Shown piece after piece: positions 16,730 to 25,463 of a stretch of 46,451 nucleotides of DNA. Source of the stretch: Candidatus Gastranaerophilales bacterium (GTDB lineage: Bacteria > Cyanobacteriota > Vampirovibrionia > Gastranaerophilales > Gastranaerophilaceae); the NCBI GenBank assembly GCA_944325655.1, contig CALVAW010000012.1, positions 1 through 46,451 on the forward strand, written 5' to 3'. Made by a program: the position numbers and the translations under genes. The number at the start of each line of letters is the position of its first letter. The first letter of the stretch is position 1. The notes below the pieces were generated by a model. That model had not been told where the DNA came from. It saw nothing but the letters and a program-made list of their open reading frames with translations, and ran no database searches.

Positions 16730-19612
16730 ATGTCTTTTATGAATATAAATCCAAACAAAACGAGCAGATTTTATTATTATCCGCAACTTCAGGCCGGAAT
16801 GCATCCGACCGAAAATGCATACGCACAAAATCCTTATACTGCAAGCTTTTATAATCAGAATTTTGTATATCCTTTTAATCCGTTGTATATGCCAAATACA
16901 CAAAAGTCTTATGTATTATTGGGGCAAATTAATACGCCTACCGGCGAACTTGTGCATCTTTTTCAGCTTAATAACGGACAAAAAGTTGCTATATTACCTC
17001 AGAAAAATAAAGCAACAATTGTAAAAACATTTTTAGACGGCGGATCAATGAATGAAACGGACAGAATAAGAGGCATAAGTCATTGTATAGAACATTGCCT
17101 TTTTAAAGGTTCTTCGCAATTAAAAGACGGCGATGTATTTAAGTTAACAAGCTTAATGGGGGCATCTACAAATGCTTCTACGGATTTTGCAAAAACAGAT
17201 TATTATATAACCGCACCTTATATGAGCGAAAACAATCTTAAAAGAACAATTGAAATACAAGGGGATATGATATCAAATCCTTTGTTCGACGAAACTGCTC
17301 TTCAATCCGAAAAGGGACCAATTTGTTCTGAAATTTCAATGATAAACGATGATCCTATAACAATTGCTTTTGATAGAGTAATAAGAAACTTATTTCAAAT
17401 TAAATCCGATTCACATAATCTGGTTGCAGGTTCCATAGATACTGTTTCGAATTTAACAAAAAAAGATGTTACAGACCACCATACCAGATATTATACACCT
17501 GAAAATTTATACACAGTAGTTGTCGGCGATGTCGATATAGATAAAACAATTGATTTAATTTCGAAAAATTTTACAATTAAACAAAATACCGTAAAGCAAG
17601 AACAAAAAAGAGAAATCTTAACTCCTATTAATAATAGTGTAAGAGAAGATATTAAAACACCAAAAACTAATTTTACAAGCGTTATAATGGGATTTGCAGG
17701 ACCAAAGCCGCAGGACAGCAAGGATTTTGTCATTTTCACAATGTTGAATTATTATTTAAGTCAATGTTCAAGTTCAGACCTTAAAAATAATCTGGAAAAA
17801 ATAAGCGGCGATTTTTCAGCCGATGTACAAAAAGTAGGATTAAAAGCATCTGACCCTTATGCACTTATTTGCGCAATGGGGTTAAATCCCGGCGAAGAAC
17901 AAAAAGGTATTGATATATTTTATGACGCAATTCAAAAATTACAAAATCAACCATTGACCGATGACGAAATGACTGCTTTGAAAAATTATATGGCTAAAGC
18001 AATTGAATTAATTTCAATAGATAGCGAAAGCACTTGCGATTTTTTAGGAAGTTGTTTTTTGGATAATTCACTGGATTTATTTGCAAATTATCAAGGATTG
18101 ACAAAAAATATCACAAAAGAAGACATAATGGAATTTGCAAAAAAATATTTTGATTTAAATAAAGTTTCAATGGTTGTTGTCCATCCTCAAAGCGTTTCAA
18201 CAAAAGACATTCAATCAAATTATAAAAATTCTAAATATTCTCTGAAAACAAGTATTCAAAACAAACCTAACAGTGTTGTTTCTTTTTGCGGAAATCCGAA
18301 AATAACAACACAAGGAGTAGAAGAATATAAACTTGCAAATAATACACATTTAATTTTAAATAATACGGATTCTGATTTATGTGTATTCAATTGGAGCGTA
18401 AATACTCCTCCTGTTAAACCGAAAAATCCAAATATACCGGCAGTGTTAAAGTATATGTTTCAAAAAGGTACTTCAGGCAAAAGACAAGATGAATTAGAAA
18501 AGTTTAAAGAACTAAACGGAATATATGCAGATGTATTTGTAAACGGAAGATTAATAGAAATAAATGCCGATTGCATGACAGAAAGCGTTGATAAAACGCT
18601 TGAGCTTATTTTGGAATTAATGTACAACCCTACTTTTTCAAAAAAAGACTTTGAAGCTGCTAAAACATATATAAAAGATAATTTAAAAAGCAGTCAAAAA
18701 GATGCGACATCAAATTTATTAGATAATTTATATCCGGGATATTTTCCCACAGTCAAAAAAATGCTTGAAACAATTGATCAGCTCCAATTGAGCGACGTAG
18801 AAGAATTCTATAATGATTTATTGAAAAATGCTTCATCCATTTTTACCGCAACAGTTCCTTTTAATCGTTTTCCTGACTTAAAAAATAAAATTATGAGCTC
18901 GCAAAATTCATCAGAAATTATTTTTAAAGATCCTACTCCAAAATTGTCACCATTCTTTAAAGCTAATCCTCAAACAAATGTAATTGTTGATACCGATGAC
19001 TTAAATCAAGCTCAAATATATAAATCGTATAAATTTCCTCTTTCAGGAAACATAAATGATGAAGCAACTTTTGAAATACTTAATATTATTCTTGGCGGAA
19101 GTCCTAATTCTCGTCTGTTTTCAGATTTACGCGAAAAAGAAAATCTGGCATACAGCGTTTCATCAACAATTCAATCATTTGAAAATACCGGAATATTAAC
19201 TTTAAAAATTCAAACAACAACCGACCACAAAGATCAAGGTGTTCAAAGTTATGAAAATGTAGAAAAATCACTTGAAGGATTTAAAAAACATACCACTGCA
19301 TTATGTAATGAATTGGTTAGTGATGAAGAGCTTGAAGCTGCTAAAATGAAATTAATACAAAATGTCATAGGTCAGATGCAAAATCCGCTATCTCAAAATA
19401 GCTTGTTGGCCTTGAATGCCTCGGAGCCGTTTGGATTAAAAAGAATTGATAAATACATCGATGCGATAAATAAAATTACCAAAGAAGACATTCAAAAAGC
19501 TGCAAATTTTATATTCTCATATAATCCTACAATTTCAATTTTAGCAAGCCAAGATACCATAAATTCGCAAATGGAATATTTAAAAAAACAAGGAAAAATT
19601 GAAACTTTATAA
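16730..19612 (+). CDS. M16 family zinc metallopeptidase (double-domain)
   Basis: A 960-residue pitrilysin-type peptidase. The inverted zinc motif H118-C-I-E-H122 (GISHCIEHCLFKGS) is intact, with the distal Glu ligand probably at Glu201. Two half-modules follow each other: active M16 domain to about residue 500, then a second half (about 540-960) that lacks HxxEH but holds the GGSPNSRLFSDLREKENLAY block needed for substrate enclosure. No signal peptide is present; the first 60 residues are a Tyr/Asn/Pro-rich extension without similarity I recognise, so it is likely cytoplasmic and degrades peptides. AAGG precedes the ATG. A promoter probably lies in the preceding 160-base gap. Confidence 0.92.
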   Translation: MSFMNINPNKTSRFYYYPQLQAGMHPTENAYAQNPYTASFYNQNFVYPFNPLYMPNTQKSYVLLGQINTPTGELVHLFQLNNGQKVAILPQKNKATIVKTFLDGGSMNETDRIRGISHCIEHCLFKGSSQLKDGDVFKLTSLMGASTNASTDFAKTDYYITAPYMSENNLKRTIEIQGDMISNPLFDETALQSEKGPICSEISMINDDPITIAFDRVIRNLFQIKSDSHNLVAGSIDTVSNLTKKDVTDHHTRYYTPENLYTVVVGDVDIDKTIDLISKNFTIKQNTVKQEQKREILTPINNSVREDIKTPKTNFTSVIMGFAGPKPQDSKDFVIFTMLNYYLSQCSSSDLKNNLEKISGDFSADVQKVGLKASDPYALICAMGLNPGEEQKGIDIFYDAIQKLQNQPLTDDEMTALKNYMAKAIELISIDSESTCDFLGSCFLDNSLDLFANYQGLTKNITKEDIMEFAKKYFDLNKVSMVVVHPQSVSTKDIQSNYKNSKYSLKTSIQNKPNSVVSFCGNPKITTQGVEEYKLANNTHLILNNTDSDLCVFNWSVNTPPVKPKNPNIPAVLKYMFQKGTSGKRQDELEKFKELNGIYADVFVNGRLIEINADCMTESVDKTLELILELMYNPTFSKKDFEAAKTYIKDNLKSSQKDATSNLLDNLYPGYFPTVKKMLETIDQLQLSDVEEFYNDLLKNASSIFTATVPFNRFPDLKNKIMSSQNSSEIIFKDPTPKLSPFFKANPQTNVIVDTDDLNQAQIYKSYKFPLSGNINDEATFEILNIILGGSPNSRLFSDLREKENLAYSVSSTIQSFENTGILTLKIQTTTDHKDQGVQSYENVEKSLEGFKKHTTALCNELVSDEELEAAKMKLIQNVIGQMQNPLSQNSLLALNASEPFGLKRIDKYIDAINKITKEDIQKAANFIFSYNPTISILASQDTINSQMEYLKKQGKIETL

Positions 19613-19667
19613 TTTTACAATTTTACTTTATTTTCATGACTAAATAAAATAGTTATGGAAGTTTATT

Positions 19668-20516
19668 ATGTCAAATAAAAATAAAAAAAAGATTGTTTTA
19701 ACGGGTGCAAGCGGTTTAATCGGTTATAACTGCATAATTCCTCTTGAAGCTGCAGGATATAAAATTATAATTTTAAATCGTAATAATTGTTTTTTGTTTG
19801 ACGAAAATTCGATAAAAGAATTTTTGCAACACCATAAACCGCAATATATGCTTCATTTTGCTTGGAATACCAAACAGGGCTACTTAAATTCTGAATTAAA
19901 TTATGAATATAAAAAAGCCGGAATTAATCTTTTAAAATATTTTGCAAAATTCGGCGGAAAAAAAGCAATTTTTGCAGGAACATGTCTTGAATACAAATTT
20001 AAAGATACACCGCTCAAAGAAACGGATGAAATATGCCCGCATTCCTTATATGCAAATACAAAAGCTGAATTAATGGATGCAGGTTTTAAATTAGCAAAAG
20101 ACTTGAATTTTGAATTTGGTTGGGGAAGGATTTTTAATGTATTCGGTAAAAATGAACATTCAACAAGACTAACTGCTGCTTTAATCGATAATTTAAACAA
20201 TAATAAAATTTTTAAACTTGAAAATTCAAATCTAATCAGAGATTATATGTATAATATAGATGTAGCAAACGCATTTGTAGCATTTTTGAATAGCAATATT
20301 ACCGGAATAGTTAATATTTCGACTTCAAAAGGAATAAGCCTTGGAGACTATGCAAAAATAATTGCAGAAAAATTAAATAAAAAAGATTTTTTAATTTTGA
20401 AAAATAAAACAACAAATGAACCGAGAATAATTATTGGAGATAATACAATATTATTAAATAAAATAGGCTATAAATTAAAATATGATATATCAAATGCAAT
20501 TAATGAAATTATTTAA
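19668..20516 (+). CDS. NAD-dependent epimerase/dehydratase (SDR family)
   Basis: A 282-residue extended short-chain dehydrogenase. The Rossmann motif is TGASGLIGYN at about residues 13-22, and the catalytic Tyr-x3-Lys is in LYANTKAELM. Substrates in this family are usually nucleotide sugars. The RDYMYNIDVANAFVAFL block is typical of sugar epimerases. The LdpA gene starts 25 bases after its stop, and an aldolase-like gene follows, so an operon for a cell-surface sugar or a related metabolite is plausible. The exact substrate cannot be read from the sequence. Confidence 0.85.
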   Translation: MSNKNKKKIVLTGASGLIGYNCIIPLEAAGYKIIILNRNNCFLFDENSIKEFLQHHKPQYMLHFAWNTKQGYLNSELNYEYKKAGINLLKYFAKFGGKKAIFAGTCLEYKFKDTPLKETDEICPHSLYANTKAELMDAGFKLAKDLNFEFGWGRIFNVFGKNEHSTRLTAALIDNLNNNKIFKLENSNLIRDYMYNIDVANAFVAFLNSNITGIVNISTSKGISLGDYAKIIAEKLNKKDFLILKNKTTNEPRIIIGDNTILLNKIGYKLKYDISNAINEII

Positions 20517-20541
20517 AAAAAATAATAAAAAGGAGAAATTT

Positions 20542-21501
20542 GTGCAGAAAAATAATTTAAAAAGTTATATTAAATCTAAAAAATGTTTTAAATTAATTTT
20601 AGGTGCAAATAATGAAAATTATTCGGAAATAGAAAAATTGGTGGCTCTCTATAGTGCGGCAGGATGTCGCTTTTTTGATATTAATGCAAGCATGAAATCA
20701 ATAAATGCGGCGCAAAGAGGACTAAAATATTCCCAAAAAAACAAAGATTGTTTTTTATGCGTTAGTGTGGGAGCAGATAACGATCCTCATTTAGCAAAAT
20801 GCAAAATAAATGAAAATATATGTAAAATATGCGAAAAATGTATTTCAGAATGTCTGCAATCGGCAATATATAAAGTTAACAATAAAATTTTAATTAATGA
20901 AAAAAATTGTATCGGATGTAGCCGCTGTTACGATATATGCCCCTTTAATGCAATTGAAAAATATCAAAAAATACAGGATTGGCAAAAAAATCTTCCCGAA
21001 TTAATGAAATTATGTGATTGTATAGAATTTCATATTATTTCTGACAACATAGAAGAAATTAATGAAAAATGGAATTATTTACTGCAAAATTATAATGGAA
21101 TATTAAGTATTTGCGCAGACAGATCTATTTTTTCCGACAATATTCTTATAAACCAACTTAAAAACATGATAAGTAAAAATCCTGACAACATTATGATTCA
21201 AGCAGACGGAGCACCGATGTCAGGCGGCAAAAACGATTATAAGACAACTTTGCAAGCGGTAGCAGCAGCGGATATTATCTTGAAATCCGGAATATCTGTG
21301 CCGGTAATTATTTCCGGAGGTACAAATTCAAAATCCGCAAAATTGGCAAAACTTTGCAAAGTTGACATTTCAGGAGTTGCAATCGGAAGTTATGCAAGAA
21401 AAATTGTTAAAAAATACATTGAAAAAGAAGATTTTTTATATAACAAAAAATATTTCAATGAAGCACTTAAAATTGCAAAAAAATTGGTGAATGAAATATA
21501 A
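20542..21501 (+). CDS. ldpA: LdpA-like iron-sulfur protein (cyanobacterial circadian input factor homologue)
   Basis: A 320-residue protein matching LdpA of cyanobacteria: an N-terminal part (FKLILGANNENYSEIEKLV) corresponding to the FKLICGAS start of LdpA, then two ferredoxin-type cysteine clusters, C94-x2-C97-x2-C100-x3-C104 and C123-x2-C126-x2-C129-x3-C133-P, and a C-terminal barrel-like domain with QADGAPMSGG and VIISGGTNSKS. In Synechococcus LdpA binds Fe-S clusters, senses redox and adjusts the KaiABC clock period. No kai gene is in this window. I chose the GTG at 20542 because AGGAG lies six bases upstream; an upstream in-frame ATG would overlap the epimerase. Confidence 0.85.
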   Translation: MQKNNLKSYIKSKKCFKLILGANNENYSEIEKLVALYSAAGCRFFDINASMKSINAAQRGLKYSQKNKDCFLCVSVGADNDPHLAKCKINENICKICEKCISECLQSAIYKVNNKILINEKNCIGCSRCYDICPFNAIEKYQKIQDWQKNLPELMKLCDCIEFHIISDNIEEINEKWNYLLQNYNGILSICADRSIFSDNILINQLKNMISKNPDNIMIQADGAPMSGGKNDYKTTLQAVAAADIILKSGISVPVIISGGTNSKSAKLAKLCKVDISGVAIGSYARKIVKKYIEKEDFLYNKKYFNEALKIAKKLVNEI

Positions 21502-21570
21502 AAAATATATTTTAAAATTTTTATGTGTTTAAATAATATTATAAAATAAGCATCTGTTTTTAGAGAAAAA

Positions 21571-22569
21571 ATGGTTAATATAAGCGTTTTAGACTGTACC
21601 CTTCGTGACGGAGGATACGTAAATAATTGGAATTTTGGCAAAAACGACATACAATCAATTATCGGTGAACTTCATAAATCGAAAATAGAATTTATTGAAT
21701 GCGGTTTTTTAGAAGACGGGTGTTGTGATAAAAATAAAAGTAAATTTGAAAGCATTGAAATTATAAATCAATATTTACCCTCCTGTGTCGATAAAAATAA
21801 AATAGTCGCTATGATAGCTTACGGCAAATTTTCAATCAATAAAATTCCGACAAGAAACGATGAATTGATTACAGCATTAAGATTAATATATAAAAAACAT
21901 CAAATAAAAGATGCGCTAAAATATGCAAAAGAAATAATTGCAAGAGGTTATAAATTATTCATCAATCCGACATTTATTAATTTTTATTCTTTAAATGAGT
22001 TTAAAAAAACAATTGAAGAAATAAACTTAATTAAACCTTATGCGTTTACCATTGTGGATTCAATGGGGGCGCTTAATGAAGAAAAACTTTTAGAATATAT
22101 AAATATTGCAAATACACACTTAGACAAAGATATTTCGCTTTGCGTACATTTGCATAATAATTTTCAACTTTGTTTTGCCAATATTCAAAAAATTTTACGA
22201 TTAAATTTCGAAAGAAAAATTATAATAGACGGCAGCATTCTTGGTATGGGACGAGGAGCCGGCAATTTACCGATTGAAATTTTAATTGACTATTTGAATA
22301 TAAATTATGAAAAAAAGTATGAAAAAAAATACATATTAAATATAGCGGATAAATACATTTTAAAGATTTTTAAAAACACTCCTTGGGGTTATTCAATACC
22401 TTATTACCTTTCTGCCGTTAACAATTGTCATCCGAATTATGCAACTTTTTTATTAAATAAAAAGGTTGAAATAAACATTATGGATAAAATATTCAAAAAT
22501 ATATCAGAAGAATATAAGTCTGAATATAATCAAGGATTAATTAATGAGCTATACAATAAATATTGTTAA
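21571..22569 (+). CDS. DRE-TIM metallolyase (HMGL-like / 4-hydroxy-2-oxovalerate aldolase-like)
   Basis: A 332-residue barrel protein of the HMG-CoA lyase-like superfamily. It starts with VLDCTLRDGGYVNNW, which holds the D-x-x-L-R-D-G core that gives the DRE catalytic element, and the metal-binding H-x-H-N is in CVHLHNNFQ; GMGRGAGNLPIE closes the active site. Such proteins occur as aldolases in catabolic routes and in surface-polysaccharide clusters. No acetaldehyde dehydrogenase partner is nearby. Located 69 bases after ldpA on the same strand. It meets the CDF gene tail to tail, with stops overlapping in TTAA. Confidence 0.85.
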   Translation: MVNISVLDCTLRDGGYVNNWNFGKNDIQSIIGELHKSKIEFIECGFLEDGCCDKNKSKFESIEIINQYLPSCVDKNKIVAMIAYGKFSINKIPTRNDELITALRLIYKKHQIKDALKYAKEIIARGYKLFINPTFINFYSLNEFKKTIEEINLIKPYAFTIVDSMGALNEEKLLEYINIANTHLDKDISLCVHLHNNFQLCFANIQKILRLNFERKIIIDGSILGMGRGAGNLPIEILIDYLNINYEKKYEKKYILNIADKYILKIFKNTPWGYSIPYYLSAVNNCHPNYATFLLNKKVEINIMDKIFKNISEEYKSEYNQGLINELYNKYC

Positions 22570-23237
22570 TCAGGTGTATTTTTTTTCGTTAAATCAATAT
22601 CAAGCAAGCTGATACTTGTTGATTTAATAAGTCCTATAGCCCATTTTATAATTATTATACCGCCAAGAATACCGATAATCGGGTCCAAAAGTATCCATCC
22701 GAAAAACTTTGCAAACAATAACGCAAAAAAAGCGCATATAGAAGTCAGTAAATCCGCTAAAATATGCAAATACGCTGATTTAAAATTATTATCTGTTTTT
22801 TTGTGCACATGGGGGTGGTTGTGAGCGTGATTATGAAAATGATCAAAATCCATTATTACTATACTAATGAAATTTATCACTAAACCTATAATAACAACCA
22901 ACATAGCTTGAGTAAAATTAATTTTTAAGGGGTGAAACAATCTTTCTATAGATTCAACAATAATCATTATACCGCTTATTCCGAGAAATAAAGAACTTGT
23001 ATATCCGGCTAAATCTTTTATTTTATCCGTACCCGAAGTAAATTCTTTAGAATTAAGAAATTTCTGACAAAAATAATAAGCTATATATGCAAGACCCAGT
23101 GCAAAAGCGTGAGTTCCCATGTGAAAGCCGTCTGCTAACAGAGCCATTGAATTTGTAATAAAACCAAAGAATATCTCGGCTCCCATTGTCAAAACAGTCA
23201 AAATAATAACAAATAAAATTTTATTTTTATTTTCCAT
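22566..23237 (-). CDS. Cation diffusion facilitator transporter, short form
   Basis: A 223-residue membrane protein of the CDF family (Zn/Co/Ni efflux by proton exchange). It has about six hydrophobic segments; the metal-site residues are visible in ALLADGFHMGTHAF (D-x-x-x-H) and in LHILADLLTSICAF (H-x-x-x-D). Between the two halves is a His-rich loop (HFHNHAHNHPHVH), as in DmeF-like members. Usual CDFs are about 300 residues; here the cytoplasmic C-terminal domain is missing and the chain stops shortly after the sixth segment. AGGAT precedes the ATG. Metal specificity is unknown. Confidence 0.85.
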   Translation of the reverse strand: MENKNKILFVIILTVLTMGAEIFFGFITNSMALLADGFHMGTHAFALGLAYIAYYFCQKFLNSKEFTSGTDKIKDLAGYTSSLFLGISGIMIIVESIERLFHPLKINFTQAMLVVIIGLVINFISIVIMDFDHFHNHAHNHPHVHKKTDNNFKSAYLHILADLLTSICAFFALLFAKFFGWILLDPIIGILGGIIIIKWAIGLIKSTSISLLDIDLTKKNTPD

Positions 23238-23366
23238 AATGTAATCCTATAAATATTTTAAACAAGTAGATTATAGCAATATAATAAAAAATGTAAAGAA
23301 AAATAAAAAATCTTGTTTTAATTGTTAAAAAAAATGTGCTAATATGGACTAAAAAAGGAGTATAGT

Positions 23367-24344
23367 ATGATTAAAATAGGAATTTTAGGTTACGGTAACC
23401 TCGGAAAAGGTGTCGAAAAGGCAATTTTAAAAAATAATGATATGGAATTGACAGCAATTTTTACAAGAAGGAACCCCGATTCTCTTAAAGTATCAACAAA
23501 AACGGCTAAAGTTGTAAATATAAATGAAATTGAACAATATAAAGATAAAATTGATGTACTTATAATTTGCGGAGGAAGTGCCACCGATTTACCTGTACAA
23601 ACTCCTAAATATGCAGAATTATTTAACGTTATTGACAGTTTTGATACGCACGCAAAAATTCCTGAACATTTCAATAACGTCGATAGATCGGCTCAAAAAT
23701 CGGGTAAAATTGCAATAATTTCAGTAGGATGGGATCCGGGATTATTTTCGCTAAATAGATTGTACGCAAATGCTATTTTACCTGATGGTTCTGATTATAC
23801 ATTCTGGGGAAAAGGTGTCAGCCAAGGACACAGTGATGCAGTAAGAAGAATTGAAGGCGTTGTGGATGCTAAGCAATATACAATACCGATAGAAAACGCT
23901 TTAGAAAAGGTTCGCAAAGGAGAAAACCCATTGCTTTCTACTCGTGAAAAACACACCAGAGAATGTTTTGTTGTGGCAAAAGATGGTGCAGACAAGGCAA
24001 AAATTGAACAAGAAATTAAAACAATGCCAAATTATTTTGCGGATTATGATACAACCGTTCATTTTATAAGCGAAGAAGAACTAAAGAAAAATCACTCTGC
24101 AATTCCACATGGAGGTTTTGTTTTAAGAAGCGGAAAAACAAGTGATGAAAATAGTCACATTATAGAATATTCACTAAAACTTGATTCTAATCCGGAATTC
24201 ACATCAAGCGTACTTGTAGCTTATGCAAGAGCTGCATACAGAATGAATAAAAAAGGTGAATATGGCTGCAAAACAGTTTTTGATATTGCTCCAAAATATT
24301 TAATATCTAAAACAGATGAAGAAATAAGAAAAACAATGTTATAA
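23367..24344 (+). CDS. ddh: meso-Diaminopimelate dehydrogenase (Ddh)
   Basis: A 325-residue NADPH-dependent enzyme that makes meso-DAP in one step from tetrahydrodipicolinate and ammonia. The Rossmann motif is GILGYGNLGKGV (residues 4-15). Substrate-binding blocks of the family include CGGSATDLP, VGWDPGLFSLNRLY and GKGVSQGHSDAVRRI, all conserved, and the length fits (about 326). It bypasses the succinylase, acetylase and aminotransferase branches of lysine synthesis. AAGGAG before the ATG shows a firm start; the unit is monocistronic and ends in a strong bidirectional terminator. Its partners dapA, dapB and asd lie at 41303-44025. Confidence 0.96.
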   Translation: MIKIGILGYGNLGKGVEKAILKNNDMELTAIFTRRNPDSLKVSTKTAKVVNINEIEQYKDKIDVLIICGGSATDLPVQTPKYAELFNVIDSFDTHAKIPEHFNNVDRSAQKSGKIAIISVGWDPGLFSLNRLYANAILPDGSDYTFWGKGVSQGHSDAVRRIEGVVDAKQYTIPIENALEKVRKGENPLLSTREKHTRECFVVAKDGADKAKIEQEIKTMPNYFADYDTTVHFISEEELKKNHSAIPHGGFVLRSGKTSDENSHIIEYSLKLDSNPEFTSSVLVAYARAAYRMNKKGEYGCKTVFDIAPKYLISKTDEEIRKTML

Positions 24345-24370
24345 TTAAAAGCCCATTAGGGCTTTTAATT
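24343..24370. terminator. Bidirectional terminator between ddh and the SGNH hydrolase
   Basis: AATTAAAAGCCC and GGGCTTTTAATT form a perfect 12-bp stem with loop ATTA. It sits in the 20-base gap between two convergent genes and overlaps both stop codons. Each side carries a T-run in its own direction. Confidence 0.85.
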
Positions 24371-24985
24371 ATATATCCATTTATCTATAATATTTTTCAC
24401 AAGCGAAAAAATTATTTTATGGTTATTAACATCATAGTGCAACCCGTCTATTGAACTGGTTTTTACAAAATCATTTAAATTAATATAATCTGTTTTATAT
24501 TTTTTTGCGATATTAGAATATATTTTTTCGACAGATTGAGATTTTGATATTGATTTTTTATCAAATAACAAAGAAAAAGGACCGCTCAAAATTCTATCAT
24601 CAAGCTTATTAGGACATAAAAGAAGAATTTTAATATCAGGAACAATTTTTCTTGATATTAAAATCAAATTTTCCAAACCCAAATATAAAGTCTCGTCACT
24701 AATTGTATAAATATTTTGAAAATCATTTATACCGATTAAAAAGACAATACCGAAATATTTCTTAAGAAGATATTCTTTTAAAATATCAATTCCGCTATAA
24801 TTTTTGCCGTTTGGATTTTCGAATATTGTTCTGTTGTTGCAGCCTGCTTCAACAATTTTTAATTTATTTTTAAAATATTCTTTAACGAGTCCGCTCCATC
24901 TGATATCAACAGGATATCTCGAACCATCAGACGGATTATATCCAAATACATTACTGTCGCCAAAACATAAAACTTCTTTTTGCAT
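24365..24985 (-). CDS. SGNH/GDSL-type hydrolase
   Basis: A 206-residue esterase-type hydrolase. Block I is CFGDSNVFGY with the catalytic Ser, block II Gly is in EAGCNNRT, block III Asn in LIGINDFQN, and block V Asp/His in SSIDGLHYD. No signal peptide is seen, so it is likely cytoplasmic; substrates in this family include acyl and acetyl esters. Its start overlaps the stop of the upstream small metalloprotease-like gene (TAATG), implying coupled translation. Confidence 0.88.
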   Translation of the reverse strand: MQKEVLCFGDSNVFGYNPSDGSRYPVDIRWSGLVKEYFKNKLKIVEAGCNNRTIFENPNGKNYSGIDILKEYLLKKYFGIVFLIGINDFQNIYTISDETLYLGLENLILISRKIVPDIKILLLCPNKLDDRILSGPFSLLFDKKSISKSQSVEKIYSNIAKKYKTDYINLNDFVKTSSIDGLHYDVNNHKIIFSLVKNIIDKWIYN

Positions 24986-25347
24986 TATGCAAAATAATCC
25001 AACTTATGATTTTCGAGCTTAAGCTTTTGAGCTTGTAATAAAACTTTTTTTGCTTCAGATGCGACCTTTAAATCTTGATTTGAAGGATCTGATGGTGCAA
25101 GAGCAGAATTTATAATTGTTTTTGCGTGTTCAATAGTTCCCTTAGGATCGCCTGGGTTAAGCGAAGGCATTTTTATATCTACATGTCCTCCGGTAGGCAT
25201 TCCGTCAGAATCCCTTTCTATAACCACAGGACCGGCGTACTTTCCGCCGGCTCTTTTGTGCGCCATCTCGTGAGTACGAATATCATTTTCGTGTTGTTTT
25301 ATAAAATTTCTTTTAGCGCTGTAAAAAGCAGAATTTAATTTTAACAT
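24985..25347 (-). CDS. SprA-related putative metalloprotease, short form
   Basis: A 120-residue protein resembling the SprA-related family (the CJM1_0395 putative metalloproteases). HEMAH at residues 26-30 fits the first two His and the Glu of a zinc site (THEMAHKRAGG). It is followed by the family's KYAGP block, VDIKMPSLNPGDPKGTIEHA and SALAPSDPSNQDLKVA. Full-length relatives have a long disordered N-terminal part that is lacking here. A good ribosome binding site (GGAGGG) precedes the ATG, so this short form is probably the true gene. Whether it is proteolytic is untested. Coupled to the SGNH hydrolase. Confidence 0.75.
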   Translation of the reverse strand: MLKLNSAFYSAKRNFIKQHENDIRTHEMAHKRAGGKYAGPVVIERDSDGMPTGGHVDIKMPSLNPGDPKGTIEHAKTIINSALAPSDPSNQDLKVASEAKKVLLQAQKLKLENHKLDYFA

Positions 25348-25463
25348 ACACCCTCCGACACACTAATTATAGCACTTTTATGTTGTTTTTTCAATAATAA
25401 GATATATGTCTATTATACAAATGAGTATTTAATTTTAAAAAACATTCATATATTATTTCAAAT

